Of a stretch of 64,000 nt of DNA, positions 1 to 9,056 are shown piece after piece (the stretch's first letter is position 1; each line of letters begins with the position of its first letter). Origin of the DNA: Pigmentiphaga sp. (GTDB lineage Bacteria > Pseudomonadota > Gammaproteobacteria > Burkholderiales > Burkholderiaceae_B); assembly GCA_023228945.1 (NCBI GenBank), contig JALOAI010000014.1:80689-144688 (forward strand), read 5' to 3'. Made by a program: the position numbers and the translations under genes. Under the pieces are notes generated by a model. It had not been told where the DNA came from. It was given only the letters and a program-made list of their open reading frames with translations, and did no database searches.

Positions 1-233
1 GTACCCGGCGCCGACCAGGCGGTAACCACCGGCACCTTGAGCCACACACTGAGCACGATCCCCGAAATCGCCGCTCCCAGCGAGATCGCCCAGACCCAGG
101 ATGTCATGACATCGGTCGAGACGCCAGCCGACTGCGCGGCCTGGAAAAAAATGACCAGCGGCCCCGAATAGGACACCAGCACGGCCAAAAAGCCGGCCAT
201 GACGGCCGACAGAGACCAATCGCGCCAAGGCAT
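1..233 (-). CDS. benE: BenE-type benzoate/H+ symporter, N-terminal fragment cut by the window edge
   Basis: The reverse strand from the ATG at 233 reads open to the window edge, giving the first 77 residues (MPWRDWSLSAVMAGFLAVLV and onward). Hydrophobic helices alternate with the segments SYSGPLVIFFQAAQSAG and ITAW-like VVTAWSAPGT, which match the N-terminus of BenE-family inner-membrane transporters for benzoate-like aromatic acids. The family assignment comes from recognising this pattern; substrate specificity cannot be judged. The rest of the gene lies to the left of the window. It is followed on the same strand by nothing visible, and the next gene upstream (a glutathione S-transferase) is 75 bp away on the same strand, so the two could be co-transcribed. 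Confidence 0.75.
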   Translation of the reverse strand, partial: MPWRDWSLSAVMAGFLAVLVSYSGPLVIFFQAAQSAGVSTDVMTSWVWAISLGAAISGIVLSVWLKVPVVTAWSAPG

Positions 234-308
234 GCAACGCCTCCGATAAACGAAAATGGACGTATGGTGGCCCCGGCTGCCCGAATGCACTGACGCCCTG
301 ATGGGAAC

Positions 309-1031
309 TCAGGCGGGGGCCTGCTCGACGAAACGGGCCGCGGCATAGGATGGGCGGCTGCGTATGCGCTCCTGCCAAACCGCCACGGCCGGCCAATCGC
401 CGGCCAGATCATAGTCGTGGAGCGTGGATAAACGTTCGACGAACGGAAACGCATTGATGTCGGCCAGGGTCAGTTGCCCCTCGACGAGCCAATCCGCATT
501 CTCGAGCGCCTGTTCGAGGCGTTGCAAAAAGCCCCGCAGCTTGCCATGCGCCTCGGCCAGCTCCTCGGCGCTGAAGCCTCGTTCCGCGGCTGCCCGCCAG
601 CGCGCCGCCGTGATCGGATTGGCAATGCGGGCGATCATGGCCGCCTTGCGCTCGGGCGTCCAGCGCGAGATGGCGGGATAGAGATTCTGCTGAAAACTGG
701 GAATCTTGACCGGTATGGTGATGTCGTCGTCCACCCAGCGGTTCCACTGCGCCACCCTGGCCCGTGCCAGAGGACTGGCGGGCATCAGGGCGGGCTGCGG
801 GAACGCCGCCTCGAGATAGTCGTTGATGATCGTGGACTCGGCCAACACGGCGTCGCCATGCACGAGTACCGGCAGCTCGGCCTTGGGGTTGAGGGCAAGA
901 AACGCCGGAGCGTGTTGTTCGCCCTCCCGTAAATCGATGAGGCGCCCCTCGTAGGCCAGCCCTTTCTCGGCCAAAGCGAGTCGAACCTTCTGCGAACAAG
1001 TGGAAGTCCAGGCGTGATACAGAATCAGCAT
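309..1031 (-). CDS. Glutathione S-transferase family protein
   Basis: A cytosolic GST-like protein of 240 residues. An N-terminal thioredoxin-like domain (about residues 1-80) begins MLILYHAWTSTCSQKVRLAL, with Ser/Cys residues 10-13 at the usual catalytic position and the ELPVLVHGDAVLAES segment carrying the cis-proline and the glutathione-binding Glu-Ser. The rest is the all-helical C-terminal domain, including the TLADINAFPFVERL motif. I chose the ATG at 1031 because GGAG lies nine bases before it; an in-frame ATG at 1052 has no such site. The substrate is unknown. Some GSTs of this type act in aromatic catabolism, and the flanking benzoate-type transporter makes that possible, but this is only inference. 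Confidence 0.85.
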   Translation of the reverse strand: MLILYHAWTSTCSQKVRLALAEKGLAYEGRLIDLREGEQHAPAFLALNPKAELPVLVHGDAVLAESTIINDYLEAAFPQPALMPASPLARARVAQWNRWVDDDITIPVKIPSFQQNLYPAISRWTPERKAAMIARIANPITAARWRAAAERGFSAEELAEAHGKLRGFLQRLEQALENADWLVEGQLTLADINAFPFVERLSTLHDYDLAGDWPAVAVWQERIRSRPSYAAARFVEQAPA

Positions 1032-1556
1032 GGTCGTCGTCTCCGGAATCATGAGTGTTCTGCGGCGGCGGCTTCACGACCGAGCGGAGCCGCGCCAGGC
1101 AGAACTGTAGCATCGCCACACCCGATGGCCGTAGCGGGCGCCAGCCGCCCCAGCCGCTCCGGCTCGAGATCTTTCGGATACTTTTGTTAAAAATGCTACC
1201 AGGGTAGATGCAAATTGTTTCCATAAAACACCGCCTCCCGAAACGCTCCCGGTCAGATCAAAAAGTCGGGCGGCTCCCAGGTGCACAGCGTTGCGTTTTA
1301 CGCACGCCGGTTACCTTCCACGTTTTGGCTTTAGGAACAAAAGCTGGTACACCTATTGTTAAGCTCACTAGTGCCAGGCAGGTGATTTACCGCTGGCACC
1401 GTTCCAGCTCCCCTTCGGGAACTCGGCACGCTGCCACCTCTCTCACTGGCTAAAGCACTCTCTTATGGTGTGCTGGCCCGGATGGCGGGCCGCTCAGTCC
1501 GTCATCCGGCCAAGTTGAATCGGGCGCCCGGTGTTCCGCGCCCCCGGAGGTGAACC
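1032..1556. other. 525-bp intergenic region between the divergent GST and prkA genes
   Basis: No credible gene is visible here. The region must hold both divergent promoters. It contains the short inverted repeats CTACC-AG-GGTAG at 1196-1207 and TGCGT-TTT-ACGCA at 1292-1304, a perfect GGCCCG-N5-CGGGCC hairpin at 1475-1491 in the prkA leader, and a sigma-54-like element at 1394-1409. The sequence is less GC-rich between about 1180 and 1400 than the flanking genes, as expected of regulatory DNA. Confidence 0.5.
1393..1409 (+). promoter_or_regulatory. Candidate sigma-54 (-24/-12) promoter for prkA-yeaH-spoVR
   Basis: CTGGCAC at 1393-1399 matches the -24 element perfectly, and GC at 1407-1408 sits at the required spacing (GG to GC offset of 12 bases) with CAGCT in place of the TTGCW consensus. 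It would start transcription near 1420, leaving a leader of about 135 nt. In enterobacteria the homologous yeaGH operon is known to respond to nitrogen starvation through sigma-54, which fits. The -12 half is weak. A second, poorer match (TGGTAC-N5-TTGT) lies at 1345-1359. Confidence 0.3.
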
Positions 1557-3482
1557 GTGACGAATCTGTTCGAAGGCTTCAAAGCGCAATTCGCGCAATC
1601 GCAGCAATCCGATATGTCGTTGGCCGAGTATCTTGAGCTCTGCCGCGACGATCCCATGGCTTATGCCTCGGCCGCGGAGCGCATGCTCGCGGCGATCGGT
1701 GAGGCCGAGATGGTGGACACGCGCCAGGATCCCCGATTATCCCGGCTGTTCGGCAACCGGATCATTCCTCGCTATCCCGCCTTCAACGAGTTCTACGGCA
1801 TGGAGGACGCGATCGCGCAAATCGTGGCGTTTTTCCGCCATGCCGCCCAAGGCCTGGAAGAACGCAAACAGATTCTGTATTTGTTGGGCCCGGTGGGCGG
1901 CGGCAAGTCCTCGATCGCCGAACGCCTCAAGCAATTGATGGAACACTATCCCATCTATACCCTGCAGGGCTCGCCGGTACATGAGTCGCCGCTGGGCCTG
2001 TTCCATCCCCAGCACTTCGGCGAACAACTCGAGGCCGAGTACAGGATTCCGCGCCGCTATCTCCACGGCATCCTGTCGCCGTGGGCGATCAAGCGCCTGG
2101 AGGAGTTCGAGGGCGACATCAGCCGCTTCCGGGTCGCCCGGGTGCATCCGTCGGTCTTGCGCCAGATAGCCATCGCCAAGACCGAGCCCGGCGACGAAAA
2201 CAATCAGGACATTTCCTCGCTGGTCGGCAAGGTGGACATTCGCAAGCTCGATCGCCACTCGCAAGACGATCCCGACGCCTATAGCTATTCGGGCGGCCTG
2301 TGCCTGGCCAACCAAGGGCTGCTCGAGTTCGTGGAGATGTTCAAGGCCCCCATCAAGATGCTCCACCCCCTGCTCACCGCCACCCAGGAGGGCAACTTCA
2401 AGGGCACCGAGGGCTTCTCGGCCATCCCGTTCAATGGCGTGGTGCTGGCGCACTCCAACGAATCCGAATGGCAGACCTTCCGCAACAACAAGCACAACGA
2501 GGCCTTCCTCGATCGCATCTACGTGGTCAAGGTGCCCTACTGCCTGCAGGTGTCCGAAGAGGTCCGCATCTACCGCAAACTCCTCCAGCACAGCTCGCTG
2601 TCGCAGGCGCCATGCGCTCCAGGCACCCTCGAAATGATGGCGCAATTCTCGGTGCTCACGCGCTTGAAGGAACCCGAGAACTCCAGCCTTTACTCCAAGA
2701 TGCGGGTCTACGACGGCGAGAGCCTGAAAGACGTCGATCCCAAGGCCAAGTCGCTGCAGGAATACAAGGATTACGCCGGCACCGACGAAGGCATGAGCGG
2801 CATTTCCACTCGATTCGCCTTCAAGATCCTGTCGGCCGTATTCAACTACGATGCCACCGAGGTGGCGGCCAACCCGGTGCACCTGATGTACGTACTGGAG
2901 CAGCGCCTGGGCCGCGAAGACTTCCCCGACGACGTCAAGCGCCGCTACGTGGAGTTCATCAAAGGCTATCTCGCGCCCCGGTATGCCGAATTCGTGGGCA
3001 AAGAAATCCAGACCTCCTACCTCGAATCGTATTCGGAGTACGGCCAGAATATTTTCGATCGCTACGTGACCTACGCCGATTGCTGGATCCAGGACGAAGA
3101 ATTCCGCGACCCCGAAACCGGCGAGCTGTTCAACCGCGCGGCGCTCAATGCCGAGCTCGAAAAGATCGAAAAGCCGGCCGGCATCGTCAACCCCAAAGAC
3201 TTCCGCAACGAAATCGTCAATTTCGTGCTGCGGGCACGCGCCAATAACCAGGGCAATAACCCCAAGTGGACGAGCTACGAGAAGCTGCGCGAGGTCATCG
3301 AGAAGAAAATGTTCTCGAATACCGAAGAGTTGCTGCCGGTGATCTCGTTCAACACCAAATCCTCGGCCGAAGACCGCAACAAGCACGAAAGCTTCGTGGC
3401 CCGCATGGTCGAAAAAGGCTATACCGAGAAGCAAGTCCGCCTGCTTTGCGAATGGTATCTGCGCGTTCGCCAATCCTCTTGA
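1557..3482 (+). CDS. prkA: PrkA family AAA+ serine protein kinase (YeaG-like)
   Basis: A 641-residue cytoplasmic protein, close to the 644 residues of E. coli YeaG. The AAA+ domain carries the Walker A motif GPVGGGKSS at residues 111-119, and the C-terminal part is the PrkA kinase-like domain. Family members are stress-related ATPases/kinases linked to starvation survival; direct substrates are poorly known. The start is the GTG at 1557, preceded by a strong GGAGGTGA. It is the first gene of a prkA-yeaH-spoVR operon, with yeaH starting 10 bp after its stop. This triad is conserved in many proteobacteria, which supports the assignment beyond the motif itself. Confidence 0.95.
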   Translation: MTNLFEGFKAQFAQSQQSDMSLAEYLELCRDDPMAYASAAERMLAAIGEAEMVDTRQDPRLSRLFGNRIIPRYPAFNEFYGMEDAIAQIVAFFRHAAQGLEERKQILYLLGPVGGGKSSIAERLKQLMEHYPIYTLQGSPVHESPLGLFHPQHFGEQLEAEYRIPRRYLHGILSPWAIKRLEEFEGDISRFRVARVHPSVLRQIAIAKTEPGDENNQDISSLVGKVDIRKLDRHSQDDPDAYSYSGGLCLANQGLLEFVEMFKAPIKMLHPLLTATQEGNFKGTEGFSAIPFNGVVLAHSNESEWQTFRNNKHNEAFLDRIYVVKVPYCLQVSEEVRIYRKLLQHSSLSQAPCAPGTLEMMAQFSVLTRLKEPENSSLYSKMRVYDGESLKDVDPKAKSLQEYKDYAGTDEGMSGISTRFAFKILSAVFNYDATEVAANPVHLMYVLEQRLGREDFPDDVKRRYVEFIKGYLAPRYAEFVGKEIQTSYLESYSEYGQNIFDRYVTYADCWIQDEEFRDPETGELFNRAALNAELEKIEKPAGIVNPKDFRNEIVNFVLRARANNQGNNPKWTSYEKLREVIEKKMFSNTEELLPVISFNTKSSAEDRNKHESFVARMVEKGYTEKQVRLLCEWYLRVRQSS

Positions 3483-3492
3483 GTGCAACACC

Positions 3493-4752
3493 ATGAACTC
3501 CTTGATAGACCGCCGCCTGAATGGCCGCAACAAAAGCGCGGTCAACCGGGCTCGCTTCATCCGCCGATATCAGAGCCAGATCCGGCGGGCGGTGCGCGAC
3601 ATGGTGGACACGCGTTCGCTGCAAGATATGGACCGCGGCGGCGACGTTCATTTACCGGCGCGCGACATCGCCGAGCCCACCTTCCATCACGGGCCCGGCG
3701 GCGACCGCGAGATCGTGCATCCCGGCAACCGCGAGTTCAATCGGGGCGACCGGATCAACCGGCCACCCCAGGGCGGCGGGGCCGGCAAGGGCGAACCCGG
3801 ACACGGCGAATCGGTGGACGATTTCATCTTCACCCTGACCCGTGAAGAATTCCTCAATCTGTTCTTCGAAGATCTCGAACTGCCCCACCTCGTTCGCAAC
3901 CAACTGGGGGAAACCCGCCAGCAGCAATGGCAGCGCGCCGGCTATACCGTCAGCGGGCCTCCCAGCCAGCTCTCGGTGCGACGCACGCTGCAAACCTCGC
4001 TGGCCCGGCGCATCGCGCTGGGCGCGGGGGCACGCAGCCGGCTGGCCCTGGCCGAAGACGCCCTGGCCGCGGCGCGGGCAAGCGGCGCCGCCCCGAGCCG
4101 CCTGGCCGAGCTCCAACTCGAACTCGACGAAGCCAAAGCCCAGTTGGCGCGGGTGCCGTTCCTGGACGACGTCGACCTGCGCTATCGCCATCGCGTGGCC
4201 ACGCCGGCGCCGGTGGCCCAGGCCGTCATGTTCTGCATGATGGACGTCTCGGGCTCGATGGACGAGAACAAAAAAGATCTCGCCAAGCGCTTCTTCTCGT
4301 TGCTGTATTTGTTCCTGACGCAGCACTACGAAACCGTCGATCTGGTCTTCATCCGCCATACCGACAACGCCGAAGAAGTCGACGAAGCCACCTTCTTCCA
4401 TGATCGCAAAAGCGGCGGCACGGTCGTGCTCTCCGCCCTTGAACTGATGGAAGAAATCGTTCGCCAGCGCTACCCGGCCACCGAATGGAATGTCTACGCC
4501 GCCCAGGCCAGCGACGGCGACGCCTTTGGCGCCGACGCCGGGCGCAGCGCCCGCTTCCTGGCCGAGCATCTCTTGCCGCTGACCCGCTATTTCGCCTATA
4601 TCGAAGTTCTCGATCCGGGCGATCACCGCCGCAGCGCGCTCTGGGCCGAGTACGAACGCCACGGCTCGGAGCATTTCGCGATGCGCCGCGTTCGCGAGCG
4701 GCGCGAGATCTACCCGGTATTCCGCGAACTGTTCCGCAAGGAGCCGACATGA
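3493..4752 (+). CDS. yeaH: YeaH/YhbH family protein (UPF0229) with a von Willebrand A domain
   Basis: A 419-residue protein beginning MNSLIDRRLNGRNKSAVNR, typical of the UPF0229 family. A charged, Gly/Arg-rich N-terminal third (around residues 60-110) is followed by a helical segment and then a vWA-like domain with the metal-binding MIDAS motif DVSGSM at residues 251-256. Its molecular role is unknown; with prkA it forms a conserved stress operon, and it may act as an adaptor or target of the kinase. It starts 10 bp after prkA, and its stop overlaps the spoVR start by four bases (ATGA), so the three genes are translationally coupled. Confidence 0.93.
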   Translation: MNSLIDRRLNGRNKSAVNRARFIRRYQSQIRRAVRDMVDTRSLQDMDRGGDVHLPARDIAEPTFHHGPGGDREIVHPGNREFNRGDRINRPPQGGGAGKGEPGHGESVDDFIFTLTREEFLNLFFEDLELPHLVRNQLGETRQQQWQRAGYTVSGPPSQLSVRRTLQTSLARRIALGAGARSRLALAEDALAAARASGAAPSRLAELQLELDEAKAQLARVPFLDDVDLRYRHRVATPAPVAQAVMFCMMDVSGSMDENKKDLAKRFFSLLYLFLTQHYETVDLVFIRHTDNAEEVDEATFFHDRKSGGTVVLSALELMEEIVRQRYPATEWNVYAAQASDGDAFGADAGRSARFLAEHLLPLTRYFAYIEVLDPGDHRRSALWAEYERHGSEHFAMRRVRERREIYPVFRELFRKEPT

Positions 4753-6278
4753 GCACCGTCGCCGCCTACCCCACCACCGACGCCCCGGCCGAAAAACTCT
4801 CCGCCGGGCCCGACTGGACCTTCGAGACCATCCGCGAGTACGACGTGGCGATCGCCGAAGTCGCCGAAGGCTATCGTCTCGACACCTACCCCAACCAGAT
4901 CGAGATCATTTCGTCGGAACAAATGCTGGACGCCTACGCCTCGGCGGGCCTGCCGATCGGCTACCCGCATTGGTCGTACGGCAAGGAGTTCATCCGCAAC
5001 GAGGCTTCGTATCGCCGCGGCGCCCAGGGCCTGGCCTACGAGATCGTCATCAACGCCAATCCCTGCATCTCGTACCTGATGGAAGAAAACACCATGGCCA
5101 TGCAGGCCCTGGTGGTGGCCCACGCCTGCTACGGCCACAATGCCTTCTTCAAGGGCAATTATTTATTCCGACAATGGACCGACGCCGACGGCGTGCTGGA
5201 TTATCTGGTGTTTGCCCGCCGCTACATCATGCAATGCGAAGAACGCCATGGCATCGAGGCGGTGGAAGCCCTGCTCGACTCCTGCCATGCGTTGATGCAC
5301 CACGGCGTTGATCGCTACCGCCGCGCCATGCCTCCTTCGCTGGCCGACGAAGCGCAGCGGCAGCACGAGCGCGAGGAACATGCGCGACTGCAGTTCAACG
5401 ATCTCTGGCGCACCGTGCCGCGCGGCGGCGACGCCCGCGAGCGTCAGCGGCGCGCCGCCGAGGTCTTTCCGCCCGAGCCCGAAGAGAACCTGCTGTATTT
5501 CATCGAAAAACACGCCCCCAAGCTGGAGCCCTGGCAAAAGGAAGTGGTGCGCATCGTCCGCAAACTGGGGCAGTACTTCTACCCCCAGATGCAAACCAAG
5601 GTGATGAATGAGGGCTGGGCCACCTTCTGGCACTACACCCTGCTCAACCACCTGTACGACCAGGGACGGGTGCACGACGGCGTCATGCTCGAAGTGCTGC
5701 AGAACCACAGTGGCGTGGTGGCGCAGCCCGCCTTCGATCATCCCGCCTACCGCGGGCTCAACCCCTATGCCCTGGGCTTTGCCATGATGCGCGACATCCG
5801 TCGCATCTGCGAATCGCCCACACCCGAAGACCGCGCCTGGTTTCCCGACATCGCCGGCAGCGACTGGCGCGAGACGCTGGAATTCGCCATGCGCAACTTC
5901 AAGGACGAGTCCTTCATCGCGCAATTTTTATCGCCCAAGCTGATCCGCGAATTCCGGCTGTTCGCCGTGGCCGACCACGAAATGGAGCCGCAACTGCTGA
6001 TCGACTCCATCCACGATGACGAAGGCTACCGCCGCGTGCGCCAACTGATGTCGCGTCAATACGATCGCGACGATCTCATCCCCGACATCCAGGTATGGCG
6101 CTACCAGCGCGACACCGACCGCACCTTGGTGCTACGCCATCGCCAGCGCCGCAACCGGCCGCTGGCGGCCAGCGACGCCGACGAGGTAATGAAGCATCTG
6201 CGCCGGCTATGGGGTTTTCGGGTAAGGCTGGAAGAGGTGAACAGCTATGGGGAGATTGCGCATGTGAGGGAGGCGTAA
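4749..6278 (+). CDS. spoVR: SpoVR family protein (YcgB-like)
   Basis: A 509-residue protein, practically the same length as E. coli YcgB (510). Characteristic stretches are HACYGHNAFFKGN and MNEGWATFWHYTLLNHLYDQ, whose conserved His/Glu residues look like a metal site. The start is the ATG at 4749, which overlaps the yeaH stop; the open frame extends further upstream but only as a shadow inside yeaH. SpoVR was named for a spore-cortex role in Bacillus. Proteobacterial members do not sporulate and their biochemical function is unsettled, though they travel with prkA/yeaH and stress regulation. It is the last gene of the operon. Confidence 0.94.
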   Translation: MSTVAAYPTTDAPAEKLSAGPDWTFETIREYDVAIAEVAEGYRLDTYPNQIEIISSEQMLDAYASAGLPIGYPHWSYGKEFIRNEASYRRGAQGLAYEIVINANPCISYLMEENTMAMQALVVAHACYGHNAFFKGNYLFRQWTDADGVLDYLVFARRYIMQCEERHGIEAVEALLDSCHALMHHGVDRYRRAMPPSLADEAQRQHEREEHARLQFNDLWRTVPRGGDARERQRRAAEVFPPEPEENLLYFIEKHAPKLEPWQKEVVRIVRKLGQYFYPQMQTKVMNEGWATFWHYTLLNHLYDQGRVHDGVMLEVLQNHSGVVAQPAFDHPAYRGLNPYALGFAMMRDIRRICESPTPEDRAWFPDIAGSDWRETLEFAMRNFKDESFIAQFLSPKLIREFRLFAVADHEMEPQLLIDSIHDDEGYRRVRQLMSRQYDRDDLIPDIQVWRYQRDTDRTLVLRHRQRRNRPLAASDADEVMKHLRRLWGFRVRLEEVNSYGEIAHVREA

Positions 6279-6313
6279 CATCAAGGCAAGCGATGCAACG
6301 CAAGATCCCGGCC

Positions 6314-6343
6314 AGCCGCGAAAGCAAGACCGCTCTCGCGGCT
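6314..6343. terminator. Inverted repeat between convergent spoVR and Bug gene
   Basis: AGCCGCGA at 6314-6321 pairs perfectly with TCGCGGCT at 6336-6343 (14-nt loop), 36 bp after the spoVR stop and just beyond the end of the convergent receptor gene. It could act as a bidirectional terminator, but no T-tract follows on either strand. Confidence 0.3.
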
Positions 6344-6367
6344 ACCGCTTTGGTACGCTCGCGGCCT

Positions 6368-7357
6368 CTACGGCTCAAGCTGAATATGGTTTTCGCGAAT
6401 CAAGCGGCCTCTGCTGGCAAAATCCCGGCGCTGTTCCTCCGCTAGCGCTTCCGGCGTCTCATCGGCGACCAACAGGCCAAGTTTCTGCAAGTTCGCCTTG
6501 TTTTCTGCGCTATTTAGTGCTTGACGGATGATACCGTTATAGAACTCCACATGTTCGGGACTCATACCTGCCGGCCCAAAGAAAGCCAGCCACGAGTTTA
6601 ACTCTATCCCGGGGATAACCTCATTGATCGCCGGTATATCTGGCAACCCCGGAAACCGATCGCCACTCGTCACGCCATAGGCCTTGATAGCTCCGCTGCG
6701 GATATGTGGCTCTGCCACCGCGAGAGTCGAGAACAAGAAAGGGAATTCGCCACCCAATAAATTCGTCATGGCTTGTGCCCCTCCAGAAAATGGCACATGA
6801 GTCATTGGCGTACCGACCATGTTACTAAAAAGCGCCCCCGACAAATGATGGGGCGAGCCGACTCCAGGGCTGGCATAGAATAGCGGTGACTTTTCTACCT
6901 TGATGAATTCGACAAGTTCCGGCAGCGTATCTGCGGGCACATCGGGGCGCCCGACGAGAACGATCATATTGGTTCCAGCCTTGGCCAGCGGTGTGAAATC
7001 ATCAACCGGATGATACGGAAAATTTTCGAATAAATAATAGTTTCCCGCATGGGTGGCGTCGGTCCCGATCAATATCGTGCAACCGTCTGGCTTGCTACGC
7101 CGCGCCACATAGGCGGACCCAATGTTGCCACTGGCGCCGGGTCGGTTTTCGATATAACTGCTTTTCCCCGTCGTCTGCGTAATGTGCTCCGATACCATCC
7201 GGGCCACGACATTGGTAATGGCACCAGGGGGATAAGGCTCGACGATCTTGATCGCGCTGCAATCCGGGACAGTGGTCGCCGCCATGGCTGCCGACGCTAT
7301 CCCGGTAGCCAATAGGGCGATACCGCGCGAGCAATAGGTCAATATTTTATACTTCAT
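6368..7357 (-). CDS. Tripartite tricarboxylate transporter substrate-binding protein (Bug family)
   Basis: A 329-residue periplasmic receptor of the TctC/Bug type. A signal peptide (cleavage probably after ASAAMA near residue 26) is followed by the family pattern: IVEPYPPGAITNVVARMV, YIENRPGASGNIGS, PDGCTILIGTDATHA, and the middle signature PHHLSGALFSNMVGTPMTHV. AGAGGAAG lies before the ATG. Such receptors capture small organic acids, amides or aromatic acids, normally for TctAB permeases, but most Bug genes are orphans and no tctAB is present here. It lies 123 bp downstream of an amidase gene on the same strand, so its ligand may be the amidase substrate or product (inference). Confidence 0.93.
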   Translation of the reverse strand: MKYKILTYCSRGIALLATGIASAAMAATTVPDCSAIKIVEPYPPGAITNVVARMVSEHITQTTGKSSYIENRPGASGNIGSAYVARRSKPDGCTILIGTDATHAGNYYLFENFPYHPVDDFTPLAKAGTNMIVLVGRPDVPADTLPELVEFIKVEKSPLFYASPGVGSPHHLSGALFSNMVGTPMTHVPFSGGAQAMTNLLGGEFPFLFSTLAVAEPHIRSGAIKAYGVTSGDRFPGLPDIPAINEVIPGIELNSWLAFFGPAGMSPEHVEFYNGIIRQALNSAENKANLQKLGLLVADETPEALAEEQRRDFASRGRLIRENHIQLEP

Positions 7358-7387
7358 CTCACTTCCTCTTTGGACGTTATGGATTCA

Positions 7388-7410
7388 CCATCATTGGACA
7401 AACATGATGG
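7388..7410. promoter_or_regulatory. Perfect inverted repeat upstream of the Bug receptor gene
   Basis: CCATCAT at 7388-7394 and ATGATGG at 7404-7410 form perfect 7-bp arms around a 9-nt loop, 30 bp before the receptor start and within the amidase-receptor gap. It may be an operator or an mRNA stem between the two cistrons. On the plus strand it is followed by ATTTTT, but no plus-strand gene lies to its left in this interval. Confidence 0.3.
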
Positions 7411-7480
7411 ATTTTTGAATATGGGAATCCCGAGCCGCCGATAAAAACACAAGGAGGCCGGGGAGCGCTCTGGTGCGGGG

Positions 7481-8788
7481 CTAATCTTGGGGATCGAGGC
7501 GTTTGGCAACCCCTGCCCGCATAAGCTGACTGGCATAGCCCAGCAAGGCCTGGTCATTAAATCGATGCGAGACAATCGTATAACCCAAGGGCAGAGTCAA
7601 GGCATCCTCCGCTCCCGGCAAGTTAATACAAGGAGCGTGTAGCAGCGTCCACATCGCATTGAAGACAGGATCGCCCGTGCTCTGCAGGCCTTGCGGCGCG
7701 AAGCCCGCACTGCTGGGCGCAATGATGAAGTCGAAGCCACTGGCGAGCTCATCGAACTCGCTCCGGCAACGCGCCGCCAGGTCGTAGGCTTGCACCAAGG
7801 ATATGGCGCGATCTTCCGCGCCGGCTAGATAATGGTCGCGAATAAAAGGATGCAAGCGATGTTGCTCGGCCAAGAATTCGGGTAAAAAGCTGGCTCTTCC
7901 TTCTGCGCGATTGATAATATGCGCGGCTTGGTTCAGGCGCCCAAAATGCGCTGGCAACTCGATGTCCTCCACCTGGCTCCCGAGCGCTTGGAGCCGCCGC
8001 CTTACCCCAGCCAGAAGATGCTGGGTTTCTGGCGCGGCGAGATGCCAATAAGGTGTCTGGCATATCCCGACTTTGGCATCGGCCAGGCTCTTTGCCTCAC
8101 TGCTCTCCAAGGGAATAGCATTAGCTACATCAAATGCCTCGAATACCTTGGCCAGCCCCAAAGGATCCCGGCAGTACCAGCCTATCGTATCGAGCGTCGG
8201 CGAATAAGACTTGACGCCATCTGTAGAGACCAGGCCCCACGTAGGCTTAAAAGCATAGACACCACAAAATGAAGCGGGACGGATGATGGAACCCGCCGTT
8301 TGCGTTCCCAACGCAACAGGCACATGGCCATCGGCCACCGCCGCCGCCGAGCCCGAGGAAGAGCCGCCTGGCGTTCTTGATAGATCATGCGGGTTTCGCG
8401 TGAGTGCCTTACGAGCATTCGATGCAAACTCCACGGTCTCGGTCTTGCCAAAAACCAGCCCTCCGGCTGCGCGGATAACCGCCACGCACGCCGCATCGAT
8501 TTTCGGAAAAAAATCGCGATAGATTGGAGAATTGAACTGCGTCGGCATATCCGACGTCATCATGATGTCCTTGATCCCTACCGGGACACCCTGCAAAGGC
8601 CGGTTGGGATCGCCTTTGTCGATCTCCCTGGCCTCCTCAATTACCCGATGAGAATCCCACCAGGCCCACGCTTTTATCTTTGGATCACGGGCCGTTACTC
8701 TTTCCAGGCAAGAACGCGCCCAGTCTTCAGCCGTTTTATCGCCCTGCCGAATGGCTGCAAGCCCCAACGACACACCGTACGCCCACAT
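7481..8788 (-). CDS. Amidase-signature family hydrolase
   Basis: A 435-residue enzyme of the Ser-cisSer-Lys amidase family, which hydrolyses carboxylic amides, carbamates or acyl-tRNA amides. Visible catalytic elements are Lys73 in VGIKDIM, the Gly-Ser-rich loop GGSSSGSA (residues 140-147, supplying the cis-serine), and the nucleophile Ser166 in QTAGSIIRPAS. The start is the ATG at 8788, preceded by AAGGA; an upstream in-frame ATG (8842) lacks a ribosome site. It is probably not GatA, because no gatB or gatC is adjacent and the C-terminal part is short. The Bug receptor gene follows it on the same strand, suggesting an uptake-plus-hydrolysis unit for an amide. Confidence 0.9.
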   Translation of the reverse strand: MWAYGVSLGLAAIRQGDKTAEDWARSCLERVTARDPKIKAWAWWDSHRVIEEAREIDKGDPNRPLQGVPVGIKDIMMTSDMPTQFNSPIYRDFFPKIDAACVAVIRAAGGLVFGKTETVEFASNARKALTRNPHDLSRTPGGSSSGSAAAVADGHVPVALGTQTAGSIIRPASFCGVYAFKPTWGLVSTDGVKSYSPTLDTIGWYCRDPLGLAKVFEAFDVANAIPLESSEAKSLADAKVGICQTPYWHLAAPETQHLLAGVRRRLQALGSQVEDIELPAHFGRLNQAAHIINRAEGRASFLPEFLAEQHRLHPFIRDHYLAGAEDRAISLVQAYDLAARCRSEFDELASGFDFIIAPSSAGFAPQGLQSTGDPVFNAMWTLLHAPCINLPGAEDALTLPLGYTIVSHRFNDQALLGYASQLMRAGVAKRLDPQD

Positions 8789-9056
8789 GATATTCCTTTG
8801 AAGCAATATGAATAAAATGCAATGCGGGCACCTTAGCAGCATCCCCTGATATATTCAACAAGACGCAAATTATTATAATTAGAATAACTTTGTCTCAAAG
8901 CACTCTGAAAATTATTTGAAATTTTTAGGCCCCCCCCAAAAAGTGAAAGCCGCAGACAGCCGAATGGCGGCTGGCCGGGACTTCTGCAAGCGCACCGGCC
9001 TTGACGGAATGTAGCGCGGCGCATTCCGCCAAGACCGGTGTCGCCACGCAGCGGGC

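Noticed and set aside
1345..1359. Second sigma-54-like site, TGGTAC-N5-TTGT
   Set aside because: The -12 GC is missing, and the site at 1393 has better spacing and a perfect -24 element.
1737..3560. Long open frame (about 600 codons) on the strand opposite prkA
   Set aside because: It is antisense to a clearly recognised gene, has no recognisable protein family, and such antisense frames are common in GC-rich coding DNA.
8930..8937. Run of eight C in the amidase/isocitrate-lyase-like gap, a possible phase-variation tract
   Set aside because: It lies 120-140 bp from either start, not in a recognisable promoter spacer or coding region, so slippage would have no evident effect.
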